A DNA stretch of 12,123 nt from DAOMOD01 sp964526035 (GTDB taxonomy: Bacteria > Pseudomonadota > Gammaproteobacteria > Xanthomonadales > BPKI01), in assembly GCA_964526035.1 (NCBI GenBank), contig CAZGKE010000108.1, forward strand, positions 1 through 12,123, in the 5' to 3' direction. A program made the translations under genes and the position numbers. Below are positions 1 to 7,570 of this stretch, one piece after another; the first letter of the stretch is position 1, and each line of letters opens with the position of its first letter. The notes below the pieces were generated by a model. The model saw nothing but the letters and a program-made list of their open reading frames with translations, had not been told where the DNA came from and made no database searches.

Positions 1-159
1 AGCCGAATCCGCAGCGCGATTTCGGCAACCTGATTACGGAACACCACACTAGCGCGCAGGGCTTGGCGGAGGCGAGAATGCCACGTTCGCCCATTTCCCG
101 GGCGTCGAGGCAATCCGCACCTCTTGGCATGCGAAACCGCCTCGAGCTTGCCGGCTTTT
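1..159. other. Intergenic region downstream of trpB, no gene recognised
   Basis: This stretch lies between the left edge of the window and the repeat at the end of trpB. On the minus strand a frame opens at an ATG at 137-139 and stays open to the edge (about 45 codons), but its translation looks like no family I know and has no good ribosome binding site. A plus-strand ATG at 79 opens a frame that ends in the heptamer repeat after about 30 codons. Neither is convincing. I see no trpA start, which is the gene one would expect after trpB. A noncoding or repeat-derived spacer is the most likely reading. Confidence 0.5.
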
Positions 160-193
160 CCCCTAAGCCCTAAGCCCTAAGCCCCAAGCCCTA
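160..193 (-). repeat. Heptanucleotide tandem repeat (CCCTAAG)n with G-quadruplex potential
   Basis: The plus strand reads CCCTAAG three times in tandem (161-181), then the variant CCCCAAG and a partial unit CCCTA, preceded by one extra C. On the minus strand, which is the trpB sense strand, this gives five runs of three or four G separated by CTT or CTTA. That satisfies the usual G3+N1-7 G-quadruplex pattern. The trpB stop codon TAG (193-191) is built from the outermost repeat unit, so the G-rich array would form the first bases of the trpB 3' untranslated RNA. Whether it folds, or acts as a terminator or stability element, is inference. Confidence 0.85.
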
Positions 194-1420
194 GATCCGA
201 ATCCCCTCCACCCGCGCAATCGTGTTCACATCCTTGTCGCCGCGTCCGGAAAGGTTGACCAGCACCTGCTGATCGGGACGCATGTCGCGTGCGAGCTTCA
301 GGGCCAGTGCGACGGCGTGACTGGACTCGAGCGCGGCGAGGATGCCCTCGCTGCGGGCCAGGAGGTGGAAGGCATCCAGCGCTTCCCGGTCGTTGATTCC
401 CAGGTAGTGCGCACGGCCCATGTCCTTCAGCCAGGCGTGCTCGGGGCCCACGCCGGGATAGTCGAGGCCGGCCGACACCGAGTGCGTCTCGATGATCTGT
501 CCGTCATCGTCGCAGAGCACGTAGGTGCGATTGCCGTGCAGGACGCCCGGACGACCGGCGGCGAGCGACGCTGCGTGGCGGCCGGATTCGATGCCTTCGC
601 CGGCGGCCTCGGCGCCGAACATGGCAACATCGGAATCCTGCAGAAACGGATGGAACAGGCCGATCGCGTTGGAGCCGCCGCCGACACACGCGACCAGGGC
701 GTCGGGCAGACGGTCGTACTTCTCCAGCATCTGCCGCCGCGCCTCGCGACCGATCACCGCGTTGAAGTCGCGCACCATCATCGGATAGGGATGCGGACCG
801 GCGACCGTGCCGATGATGTAGAAGGTGTCGTCGACGTTGGTGACCCAGTCGCGCATCGCTTCGTTGAGTGCGTCCTTGAGCGTCTTGGAACCCGACTCCA
901 CCGGCACTACCGTCGCGCCGAGCAGCTTCATGCGGAACACGTTCGGCGCCTGCCGCTCGACGTCGACAGCGCCCATGTAGACCACGCATTCGAGACCAAG
1001 GCGCGTCGCGCTGGCCACACCGTGCTGTCCTGCGCCGGTCTCGGCGATGATGCGGGTCTTGCCCATGCGCCTGGCCAGCAGCGCTTGGCCAACCGTGTTG
1101 TTGATCTTGTGCGCGCCGGTATGGTTCAGGTCCTCGCGCTTGAGCAGGATCTGCGCGCCGCCATTTTCGCGGCTCAGGCGTTCGGCGTGGTAGATCGGCG
1201 AGGGTCGACCGACATAGTCGGCCAGGTCGCGCTCCAGTTCGGCGATGAACTCGGGGTCGATCCGGCAGCGCGCGTAGGCCTCGGCCAGCGCCTTCAGCGG
1301 CGCCATCAGGGTTTCCGAGACGAACAGTCCACCGTAGGGGCCGAAATGTCCGCGCGCGTCCGGATATGCCGCGTAGTCGATGGGGTTCGATTCGATTTTC
1401 TCAGCAGCTGACGACACCAC
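191..1420 (-). CDS. trpB: Tryptophan synthase beta chain
   Basis: TrpB joins indole, channelled from TrpA, to L-serine to give L-tryptophan, using pyridoxal phosphate in the cytoplasmic alpha2-beta2 complex. The 409-residue protein shows the family hallmarks. HFGPYGG is near residue 25. The PLP lysine is K105 in HTGAHKINN, the catalytic glutamate is E127 in ETGAGQHG, the phosphate loop GGGSN is at 247-251, and LSGRGDKD is at 390-397. The GTG start at 1420 lies inside the end of trpF; a second GTG at 1417 has better spacing (5 nt) from a GAGGT ribosome binding site. Odd point: the helix after GQHG reads GVASATRLGLEC, three residues shorter than the usual form with VAA or similar before the R/L-G-L. 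The E127-to-GGGSN spacing is 120 residues, against 123 in the Salmonella enzyme as I recall it. No trpA follows within the window. Confidence 0.96.
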   Translation of the reverse strand: MVSSAAEKIESNPIDYAAYPDARGHFGPYGGLFVSETLMAPLKALAEAYARCRIDPEFIAELERDLADYVGRPSPIYHAERLSRENGGAQILLKREDLNHTGAHKINNTVGQALLARRMGKTRIIAETGAGQHGVASATRLGLECVVYMGAVDVERQAPNVFRMKLLGATVVPVESGSKTLKDALNEAMRDWVTNVDDTFYIIGTVAGPHPYPMMVRDFNAVIGREARRQMLEKYDRLPDALVACVGGGSNAIGLFHPFLQDSDVAMFGAEAAGEGIESGRHAASLAAGRPGVLHGNRTYVLCDDDGQIIETHSVSAGLDYPGVGPEHAWLKDMGRAHYLGINDREALDAFHLLARSEGILAALESSHAVALALKLARDMRPDQQVLVNLSGRGDKDVNTIARVEGIRI

Positions 1421-2030
1421 GCACCTCTTCGATGAACGATTTCATGAGCGCAGGCGACTTCAGGCCCGGCGCTGATTCGATGCCGCTGGACACGTCCACG
1501 CCGTACGGTGCGACTGCACGTGTGGCTTCGGCCACATTGCCAGGACGCAGACCTCCGGCCAGTATCAGTGGCCGCGGATGAGGCGGCGCGAGTCGCGACC
1601 AGTCGAAGGTTGCGCCGCTACCGCCCATGCCGCCCTCGGCATGACTGTCGAGGACGAAACCCTGAGCCGAAGGATACTCGCCCAGCCTCGCGTTCAAGTC
1701 CAGAGTGCCACCCATGGCCAGTGCCTTGAGATAGGGACGCCCCCAGCGCCGGCAGTCCGCCTCCACTTCCGATCCGTGAAACTGGAGGGCGTCGGGACGC
1801 ACCCGCTCAAGGACCTCGCCGATCCACGCGGGATCCGCGTCCAGGAACAGCGCCACCAGCGTCACGAAGGGCGGCAGCACACTTCGGATTTCCTGTGCGC
1901 TGTTCAGATCGACACAGCGCGCACTGCCGTGCACGAACACCAGCCCGACCGCGTCCACGCCGAGCGACGCCGCAGCCAGTGCGTCCTCAACGCGGGTGAT
2001 GCCACAGAACTTGATGCGCACGGGATTCAA
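1401..2030 (-). CDS. trpF: Phosphoribosylanthranilate isomerase
   Basis: TrpF performs the Amadori rearrangement of N-(5-phosphoribosyl)anthranilate to CdRP, the third step of tryptophan synthesis from chorismate. The protein is a single TIM barrel. Visible motifs are KFCGIT with the general base C9, QFHG at 83-86, the general acid D128 in FVLDS followed by a G-rich GGMGGSG phosphate-loop segment, LILAGGL, and DVSSGIE near the C-terminus. I place the start at the TTG at 2030, whose last bases overlap the truA stop (TTGA), with GGAG five bases upstream; this gives 209 residues. The GTG at 2021 (206 residues) is the alternative. The longer upstream frame reads truA DNA in another phase and is not TrpF. 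The 3' end overlaps trpB by 17-20 bases, which points to translational coupling. Confidence 0.95.
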   Translation of the reverse strand: MNPVRIKFCGITRVEDALAAASLGVDAVGLVFVHGSARCVDLNSAQEIRSVLPPFVTLVALFLDADPAWIGEVLERVRPDALQFHGSEVEADCRRWGRPYLKALAMGGTLDLNARLGEYPSAQGFVLDSHAEGGMGGSGATFDWSRLAPPHPRPLILAGGLRPGNVAEATRAVAPYGVDVSSGIESAPGLKSPALMKSFIEEVRGVVSC

Positions 2031-2797
2031 GACAGCTCCACCGCCTCGGGCAGACCGGTACCGGCAGGATAGCGCGGCCCGATGAAGGTCAGGCCGCGCG
2101 CCTCGGCAGTGGGCCCTGCAACGCTGCGAGCGCGCCCGGCCAGCAGGGCGGCCGGCCACTCGACGGGCTGCTCAGCACGGCCCACCGGCAGCAGCGAGCC
2201 GACGATGTTGCGCACCATGTGGTGGAGGAAGGCATTCGCCTCGATCTCGACGACAATGTGTTCTCCCTCACGGCGAACCTCGAGGCGGTGGACGGTACGT
2301 CGCGGATGAGGTGCCTGACAGGCGAGACTGCGAAATGCGCTGAAGTCATGCTCCCCGAGCAGCGCCTGCGCCGAGGCATGCATCCGTACCGCGTCGAGCG
2401 GCAAGCGCTGCCAGGCCACGAATCGCGATTCCAGGGCAGGGCGCACCGAGCGGTTCAGAATGACGTAGCGGTAGGCGCGCCGCGTCGCATGAAAGCGGGC
2501 ATGGAAACCGGCATCCACCTCTCGCGCCCAGATCGCGGCGATCGTGTCCGGCAGGCGCGAGGTGATGCCCAGCGACCAGGCGCGCGGACTGCGCGTCGCA
2601 TCGCTGTCGAAATGCACGACCTGGCAGCGCGCATGGACGCCGGCATCGGTACGTCCCGCGCAGGTCACCTGGACCGGATGATCCGCGACGAAGGCGATCG
2701 CCGTTTCCACTTCGGCTTGCACCGTGCGGCCGTGCGCAAGCCGCTGCCAGCCGCTGAAGTCGGTGCCGTCGTATTCGATGCCCAGGGCGATGCGCAT
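2027..2797 (-). CDS. truA: tRNA pseudouridine(38-40) synthase
   Basis: TruA isomerises uridines 38, 39 and 40 in the anticodon arm of many tRNAs to pseudouridine. The protein is 256 residues, close to the family norm of about 260-270. It begins MRIALGIEYDGTDFSGWQ, the standard N-terminus. The catalytic aspartate is D51 in AGRTDAGVHA. Further family segments are FHARFHATRRAYRY, HDFSAFR, FLHHMVRNIVGSL and the C-terminal AGPTAEARGL. An ATG 13 codons further upstream (2836) is open but would read through the terminator stem, so I chose the ATG at 2797. The ribosome binding site is weak. truA lies directly after the fimV terminator and overlaps trpF. The same fimV-truA-trpF order is known in Pseudomonas and Xanthomonas. 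Confidence 0.95.
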   Translation of the reverse strand: MRIALGIEYDGTDFSGWQRLAHGRTVQAEVETAIAFVADHPVQVTCAGRTDAGVHARCQVVHFDSDATRSPRAWSLGITSRLPDTIAAIWAREVDAGFHARFHATRRAYRYVILNRSVRPALESRFVAWQRLPLDAVRMHASAQALLGEHDFSAFRSLACQAPHPRRTVHRLEVRREGEHIVVEIEANAFLHHMVRNIVGSLLPVGRAEQPVEWPAALLAGRARSVAGPTAEARGLTFIGPRYPAGTGLPEAVELS

Positions 2798-2821
2798 GTA
2801 AGAATGAAGCCTCGAAATGCA

Positions 2822-2848
2822 AAGGGGCCGGCGCACGGCCAGCCCCTT
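2822..2848 (-). terminator. Intrinsic terminator after fimV
   Basis: An 11-bp stem closes a five-base loop. One arm is 2838-2848, the other 2822-2832, with the loop at 2833-2837 and a single G-T wobble in the stem. Read on the minus strand it starts 21 bases past the fimV stop, and it is followed by CTTTGCATTT, a short interrupted T tract. The stem is very GC-rich. It separates fimV from truA, whose start is only about 25 bases further on, so truA-trpF-trpB needs either readthrough or a promoter within the 3' end of fimV. Confidence 0.8.
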
Positions 2849-2869
2849 ATCGTCTCCGTGCCGAGTCCG

Positions 2870-5296
2870 TCAGCGCAACTGGACCATCAGGCGCTGCGCT
2901 TCGGCCTTCTGTGCCGAGCTACCCTCCTTGAGCACCTCCTCGAGCAGGCTGCGCGCGCCTTCCGGATCGCCCAGGTCGAGGTATTCGCGTGCCAGATCGA
3001 GCTTGGTACCGACCGCATCCTCGCCGCCGCCGTCCAGACTCAGATCGCCTCCTCCGCCAGAATCGGAAAGTGCGTTCTCGATATCGACGGACTCGAACTG
3101 CTGCGTGCTGTAATCCGCGGCGGCACCTTCTGCAGCAATGCCCCTTGCAGCCCTCGGTTCGAAGTCTGCTTCGAAATCCTCATCGGCCGGCATGTCGTCG
3201 CCCGCCGAGGTCGTGGACCGATCCGGCGAGTCGCCAAGATCGATCGAGAAGGGTCCGGGGGTGACGTCATCGTGCACAGTACCCGGCGAAGATCCTTCAA
3301 GGTCCACATCGCTGAAGTCGAAGGCCTCCGCAAAATCGGGCTCGCCGTCGCCCATGCCGGTGGCACTGGTGTCGCGGAACAGCGGGTGCTCGGGTGCGAT
3401 CTCGGCGCCCATCATGCGCACTTCGTCCCACTCCGGCGCGGCGGTATCGGTGACGTAGCCCGACATGGTCTCGGCGTCGGCTTCGAAGTTCAGTCCGTCG
3501 CCTTGCTCGTAACGGTGACGCAGCAGGGCAAGATGCGCCGAAAGGTCGGAGGGGTTGTCTGCGACCACCGCCTGCAGCTCCTCCAGCAGATCCTCCTGCG
3601 AGGCGTCGCCGGCGGATGCCGCGGCGCCAGTCCCCGATGCCGCAACCAGCCGGCTGGCGAGATTGCCGCCACTGCGAGGCGCATCAGAGGTTGTGCTGCG
3701 GCGCTTCCTCGCCACCAGTGCCAGAACCACCGCCATCAGTACCGCCGCACCGCCGAGCATCCACGGGCTGCTGTACCAGGGCGTGGGGGCGGGACGCGGC
3801 GGCAGGACTGGCGGCGCAGCGACGGGTTCGGTCGCCGCCGGTCGCTCCTCGACTGGCGTCTCCACCGGGTCGGCAGGCAGCGTGTCGCGGGGCGTCTGCT
3901 CGACCTCGGGATCCAGCAGCACGAAGGGATCGGACGCGTCCTGAGGGCTGGTGTACGGCGCCTCCTCGTCGTCAGTACTGTCCACGGCTGTCAGGTCGGT
4001 GTCTGCAGGCGGATCGCCAAACGCATCGAGGGACAGGTCGGAAACATCCTCGCCCTGCGCACGGAGCTCGGCAAGACGTCGCTGCAGGTCGGCCAGTTCC
4101 CCATCCTTGAGCGAAAGCAGTCGTTCCTGGTTGCTCTGCAGGCCCTCAAGCTCGCGAACCCGGTCACGCAGCTCACGCACTTCCATCTCTGCCGCACTGA
4201 GACTTTCGCGGCTGCGGGTGAGGTCGGCGCGCAAGCCCTCGACCTCGACACTGTCGTTGAGGACCCCCGGACGCGTTTCGCCGGCATCCGGGCTTCGCTG
4301 GTCGCCTGGCGGCAACAGGGCAAGGCGGTCGTCGTCGCGCGGCGTCGTCTCCCGACGCGGCGTGCTCGCCAACGGCGTTGCATCGGAAGGCTCGAGTCGC
4401 GGCAGCGCCCGCTCTCCGCGGCTGTCCCGCCACTGGTCGTGGTGGCGCGCCACCAATTGCGACGCTTCGGCATTCGACAGGGCGCGAACCTCGTCGGCGG
4501 CAGGGATGCGAAGTATGGCGCCGCGACGCACAAGGTTGATGTTGTTGTTGATGAATGCCGAAGGGTTGGCCTGGAACAGGGCCATCATCATCTGGTTGAC
4601 GCTGATATCACCGTCGCTGCGCGTGTTGCTGGCGATGACCCACAGCGTCTCGCCTTCCGCGATGGGGCCGTATTCGTCAGAGGAATACGAGGGAGCACTC
4701 GGGCGCGGGGCTTCGACCACCGGGGCAGCGCCCGGTGCAGCGGCCGGCGCAGCCGCAGGCCGGCTCGGTTCGGTCACCGGTCGCGGGCGCTCGGCCGGGA
4801 CTTCCGGGCGGGGTTCTTCGGGCAGCGGCTCGACCCGTGTCGGCTGCGGCTCAGGCACCCGCACGGGCGCAGCCGCCACCGTTCCCCGTACCGCCGGAGC
4901 GGTCAGCGGTGGATCGAGCAGCATCGTGTACTCGCGCAGCATGCGGCCGCCGGCCCACTGCGCATCGATCAGAACGTTGAGGAACGGGTCGCGCACCGGC
5001 GCCTTGGAGGTCAGCTTGATCACCGGCTGACCACGGTCATTGCGTCCGACCGTGAACTCGAGGGGCACCGTCAGCTGGCCGCGCTGCAAGCCGACGCGCT
5101 GGAAATCCTCGGGCGAAGCGAGCTGCACCCTGAGGGTGGCAATCTCCTCCGCCTCCGCCGCGGTCAGCAGGATTTCGGCGTTCAGCGGCTCATTGAGAGC
5201 CGATTTGACCTCGACAGGGCCAAGTCCGAGCGCCCATACCTGCCCGGCGCCCAAGGCCAGTGCGACCGCCAGTGGAATCTTTCGAATTCCGTTCAT
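2870..5296 (-). CDS. fimV: FimV-type polar peptidoglycan-binding hub protein
   Basis: FimV is an inner-membrane protein that in Pseudomonas supports type IV pilus assembly, twitching and polar organisation. The 808-residue protein has the complete architecture. There is a signal peptide (about 1-22, cut after VWA), then the conserved FimV N-terminal domain (about 23-130, beginning LGLGPVEVKSALNEPLNAEI). A proline/alanine-rich linker (about 133-203) leads to a LysM peptidoglycan-binding domain (about 209-266). A coiled coil follows (about 352-414), then an acidic linker, one transmembrane helix (about 507-530, followed by KRR) and a long acidic cytoplasmic region. A TPR-like segment lies near 565-600, and the FimV C-terminal domain is at about 763-808 (KLDLAREYLDLGDPEGARSL). 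The ATG has a GGGGGC stretch about 8 bases upstream. It lies 94 bases from asd and is closed by a terminator. No pilus structural genes are visible nearby. Confidence 0.93.
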   Translation of the reverse strand: MNGIRKIPLAVALALGAGQVWALGLGPVEVKSALNEPLNAEILLTAAEAEEIATLRVQLASPEDFQRVGLQRGQLTVPLEFTVGRNDRGQPVIKLTSKAPVRDPFLNVLIDAQWAGGRMLREYTMLLDPPLTAPAVRGTVAAAPVRVPEPQPTRVEPLPEEPRPEVPAERPRPVTEPSRPAAAPAAAPGAAPVVEAPRPSAPSYSSDEYGPIAEGETLWVIASNTRSDGDISVNQMMMALFQANPSAFINNNINLVRRGAILRIPAADEVRALSNAEASQLVARHHDQWRDSRGERALPRLEPSDATPLASTPRRETTPRDDDRLALLPPGDQRSPDAGETRPGVLNDSVEVEGLRADLTRSRESLSAAEMEVRELRDRVRELEGLQSNQERLLSLKDGELADLQRRLAELRAQGEDVSDLSLDAFGDPPADTDLTAVDSTDDEEAPYTSPQDASDPFVLLDPEVEQTPRDTLPADPVETPVEERPAATEPVAAPPVLPPRPAPTPWYSSPWMLGGAAVLMAVVLALVARKRRSTTSDAPRSGGNLASRLVAASGTGAAASAGDASQEDLLEELQAVVADNPSDLSAHLALLRHRYEQGDGLNFEADAETMSGYVTDTAAPEWDEVRMMGAEIAPEHPLFRDTSATGMGDGEPDFAEAFDFSDVDLEGSSPGTVHDDVTPGPFSIDLGDSPDRSTTSAGDDMPADEDFEADFEPRAARGIAAEGAAADYSTQQFESVDIENALSDSGGGGDLSLDGGGEDAVGTKLDLAREYLDLGDPEGARSLLEEVLKEGSSAQKAEAQRLMVQLR

Positions 5297-5382
5297 CTAC
5301 TATGCCCCCAGTGGACGAAATCATCCGCGCTCCCCGAGCCTTCCCAAGCAAAAGCTCCAAAACGCATGACAATTGTGGCGTA

Positions 5383-5411
5383 ACTATAGTTCAGAGATAC
5401 GATTTGACCAA
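5383..5411 (-). promoter_or_regulatory. Candidate sigma-70 promoter for fimV
   Basis: On the minus strand TTGGTC (5411-5406) is followed, after exactly 17 bases, by TATAGT (5388-5383), which matches the -10 consensus at five of six positions. The -35 match is only three of six. The predicted start near 5376 would give fimV an RNA leader of about 80 bases. The -10 box lies within a perfect 10-bp palindrome AACTATAGTT (5382-5391), and the perfect palindrome ACAATTGT (5369-5376) covers the predicted start site. This is an AT-rich island in very GC-rich DNA. It is a proposal from sequence only. Confidence 0.35.
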
Positions 5412-6413
5412 TAGTTCGCCGATCTGAACGGCATTCAGGGCCGCCCCCTTGCGAATGTTGTCGGCCACCACCCACAGGTTCAGCCCGCGCGGATGCGACT
5501 GGTCCTCGCGGATCCGGCCGACGAATACCGGATCCTTGCCGGCGGCGTGGGTCACCGGAGTCGGATAGCCGCCGGCCTCGGGTCGGTCGACCACTTCCAC
5601 CCCGGGCGCCGCTTCCAGCAGCTCCCGCGCCCGCGCCACGCTGATCTTGTCGCGGGTCTCGATGGCGACGGCCTCGGAATGTCCGTAGAACACCGGCACC
5701 CGCACGCAGGTGGCGTTCACGCGGATGCTGTCGTCGCCAAGGATGCGCCGCGTCTCCCACAGCATCTTCATTTCCTCGCGGGTGTAGCCGTTGTCCATGA
5801 AGCTGTCGATGTGCGGGATCAGGTTGAAGGCGATCTGCACCGGGAACTTCTTGGACTCCAGCTGCTGGAAATTGAGCATGGCGGCGGTCTGGCGACCGAG
5901 TTCCTCCATCGCCGCATGCCCGGCTCCGGACACCGACTGGTAGGTGGCGACATTGATCCGTTCGATGCCGGCCTCGCGGTGGATCGGCGCCAGCGCCAGC
6001 ATCAGCTGCGCCGTGGAGCAATTGGGGTTGGCGATGATTCCGCGCTGGCGCCAGCCGGCCAGATCGGCGCCGTTGACCTCGGGCACCACCAGTGGCACGT
6101 CGACATCGTTGCGAAAGTGCGAGGTGTTGTCGATCACCGCCGCGCCGGCCGCGGCGGCACGCGGCGCATGCTCGGCCGACACCGTGCCGCCGGCGGAGAA
6201 AAAGGCTATGTCGATGCCGGCGAAGTCGAAGCCTGCGAGATGCTGCACGTCGACCGCCCGGTTGCGGAAACTGACCGTGCTGCCGGCCGAGCGCTCGCTG
6301 GCCAGCGGCACCAGCCGGCCCACCGGGAAGCCGCGCTCACCGAGGATGTCCAGCAGGGCTTCGCCAACCGCGCCGGTGGCGCCGGCGATGGCGACGTCAT
6401 AGGTCTTGCTCAT
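5391..6413 (-). CDS. asd: Aspartate-semialdehyde dehydrogenase
   Basis: Asd reduces beta-aspartyl phosphate to aspartate semialdehyde with NADPH. This is the branch point to lysine and diaminopimelate, threonine, methionine and isoleucine, so it also feeds cell-wall synthesis. The 340-residue protein has the NADP-binding glycine motif GATGAVG (11-17), the substrate-binding stretch FRNDVDVPLVVPEVN around 100-114, the nucleophile C132 in ANPNCST, and the general base H245 in RVPVFYGHSE. The last motif and the length resemble the Pseudomonas/Gram-positive-like subclass rather than the longer E. coli enzyme; that subclass call is an inference. The start is MSKTYDVAIAGATG at 6413. The upstream ATG at 6473 would add 20 residues overlapping aroC and is not conserved in style. 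It lies 13 bases downstream of the aroC stop, so the two are probably co-transcribed. Confidence 0.96.
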   Translation of the reverse strand: MSKTYDVAIAGATGAVGEALLDILGERGFPVGRLVPLASERSAGSTVSFRNRAVDVQHLAGFDFAGIDIAFFSAGGTVSAEHAPRAAAAGAAVIDNTSHFRNDVDVPLVVPEVNGADLAGWRQRGIIANPNCSTAQLMLALAPIHREAGIERINVATYQSVSGAGHAAMEELGRQTAAMLNFQQLESKKFPVQIAFNLIPHIDSFMDNGYTREEMKMLWETRRILGDDSIRVNATCVRVPVFYGHSEAVAIETRDKISVARARELLEAAPGVEVVDRPEAGGYPTPVTHAAGKDPVFVGRIREDQSHPRGLNLWVVADNIRKGAALNAVQIGELLVKSYL

Positions 6414-6426
6414 GGATCGGTCGTTC

Positions 6427-7524
6427 TCAGGGCGATGGGGGAATGAGGGGCTGCACCGTACCGACATCGCCACACTGGGCGCGATGGCGAAGGGCCTGGT
6501 CCATCAGCACCAGCGCCAGCATCGCTTCGGCGATGGGCGTGGCGCGGATACCGACGCAGGGATCATGGCGTCCGGTAGTCACGATATCCACGGGCTGCCC
6601 GTCGACATCTACGGTACGCCCGGGAATTCGCAGGCTGGAGGTGGGCTTGATGGCAATGCGGGCGACGATATCCTGGCCGCTGGAGATGCCGCCAAGCACC
6701 CCGCCGGCATGATTGGTGAGAAATCCCTCGGGGGTGATCTCGTCGCGGTGCTGGGTGCCGCTCTGCACCACGCAGGCGAAGCCGGCGCCGATCTCCACGC
6801 CCTTTACCGCGTTGATGCTCATCAGCGCCGATGCGATCTCGGCATCAAGCTTGCCGTACACCGGCTCACCCCAGCCCGGAGGCACGCCCTCGGCCACCAC
6901 GGTGACTTCTGCACCCACGGAATTGCCGGATTTGCGAAGGGCGTCCATGAAGTCCTCCAGTTCGGCGATCATGTCGGCGTCGGGCCAGAAGAACGGATTG
7001 GTCTCGACCGTGTCCCAATCCATGGTCACCGGCGCCAGCGGGCCCAGCCGCGAGAGAAAGGCCCGTATGCGCACGCCAAAGCGCTGCGCCAGCCACTTGC
7101 GCGCAATCACCGCCGCGGCCACGCGCATGGTGGTTTCACGCGCCGACGAACGGCCGCCGCCGCGCGGATCGCGGATGCCGTACTTGGCCCAATAGGTGTA
7201 GTCGGCGTGACCCGGACGGAACTGGCGGGCGATGCTGCTGTAGTCCTTGCTGCGCGCGTCGACGTTGCGGATCAGCAGCGAGATCGGGGTCCCGGTGGTG
7301 CGGCCCTCGAACACGCCGGACAGGATTTCGACCGTGTCGTCCTCGTGGCGCTGCGAGGTGTGGCGACTCTTGCCAGTGGCGCGGCGATCAAGATCGCGAC
7401 GGAAATCTTCGGGCGCAATCGCCAGACCCGGCGGACAACCGTCGACCACGCAGCCGATGGCCGGACCATGGCTTTCACCGAAGGTGGTGACAGCGAACAG
7501 CTTGCCGAAGGTGTTGGCGCTCAT
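6427..7524 (-). CDS. aroC: Chorismate synthase
   Basis: AroC converts 5-enolpyruvylshikimate 3-phosphate to chorismate, the last shikimate-pathway step and the precursor for the tryptophan made by trpF and trpB in this window. It needs reduced FMN, which is regenerated but not consumed. The 365-residue protein is full length. It carries the family signatures GESHGPAIGC (16-26, catalytic H19), RPGHADYTYWAKYG (catalytic H106), RDPRGGGRSSARET, GGVLGGISSG and RHDPCVGIRATPIAEAM near the C-terminus. The ATG at 7524 has a GAGGGA ribosome binding site about nine bases upstream. A small hairpin (CCGAC/GTCGG, 7543-7558) and the REP doublet lie in its upstream region. No promoter was clear. It is followed at 13 bases by asd. 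Confidence 0.97.
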   Translation of the reverse strand: MSANTFGKLFAVTTFGESHGPAIGCVVDGCPPGLAIAPEDFRRDLDRRATGKSRHTSQRHEDDTVEILSGVFEGRTTGTPISLLIRNVDARSKDYSSIARQFRPGHADYTYWAKYGIRDPRGGGRSSARETTMRVAAAVIARKWLAQRFGVRIRAFLSRLGPLAPVTMDWDTVETNPFFWPDADMIAELEDFMDALRKSGNSVGAEVTVVAEGVPPGWGEPVYGKLDAEIASALMSINAVKGVEIGAGFACVVQSGTQHRDEITPEGFLTNHAGGVLGGISSGQDIVARIAIKPTSSLRIPGRTVDVDGQPVDIVTTGRHDPCVGIRATPIAEAMLALVLMDQALRHRAQCGDVGTVQPLIPPSP

Positions 7525-7570
7525 CGACGTGATCCCTCGCTGCCGACAGTCTCGTCGGTGTCACGCGACC

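Noticed and set aside
1..139. Small minus-strand open frame after trpB as a possible trpA or peptide gene
   Set aside because: It has no TrpA features, no ribosome binding site and no recognisable motif.
317..1411. A 364-codon plus-strand open frame antisense to trpB
   Set aside because: trpB is certain on the other strand, and this frame has no recognisable motif.
1401..2159. trpF frame beginning at 2159
   Set aside because: The first 43 codons are truA DNA read in another frame. TrpF homology starts at the NPVRIKFCGIT segment.
2219..5383. A 1054-codon open frame on the plus strand, antisense to truA and fimV
   Set aside because: It lies opposite two well-supported genes, its translation is rich in R, G and H without any domain, and it simply reflects the scarcity of stop codons in GC-rich complementary frames.
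6414..6473. N-terminal extension of asd from an ATG at 6473
   Set aside because: The 20 extra residues overlap the end of aroC and are not typical of Asd, while the ATG at 6413 gives the standard MSKTYDVAIAGATG start.
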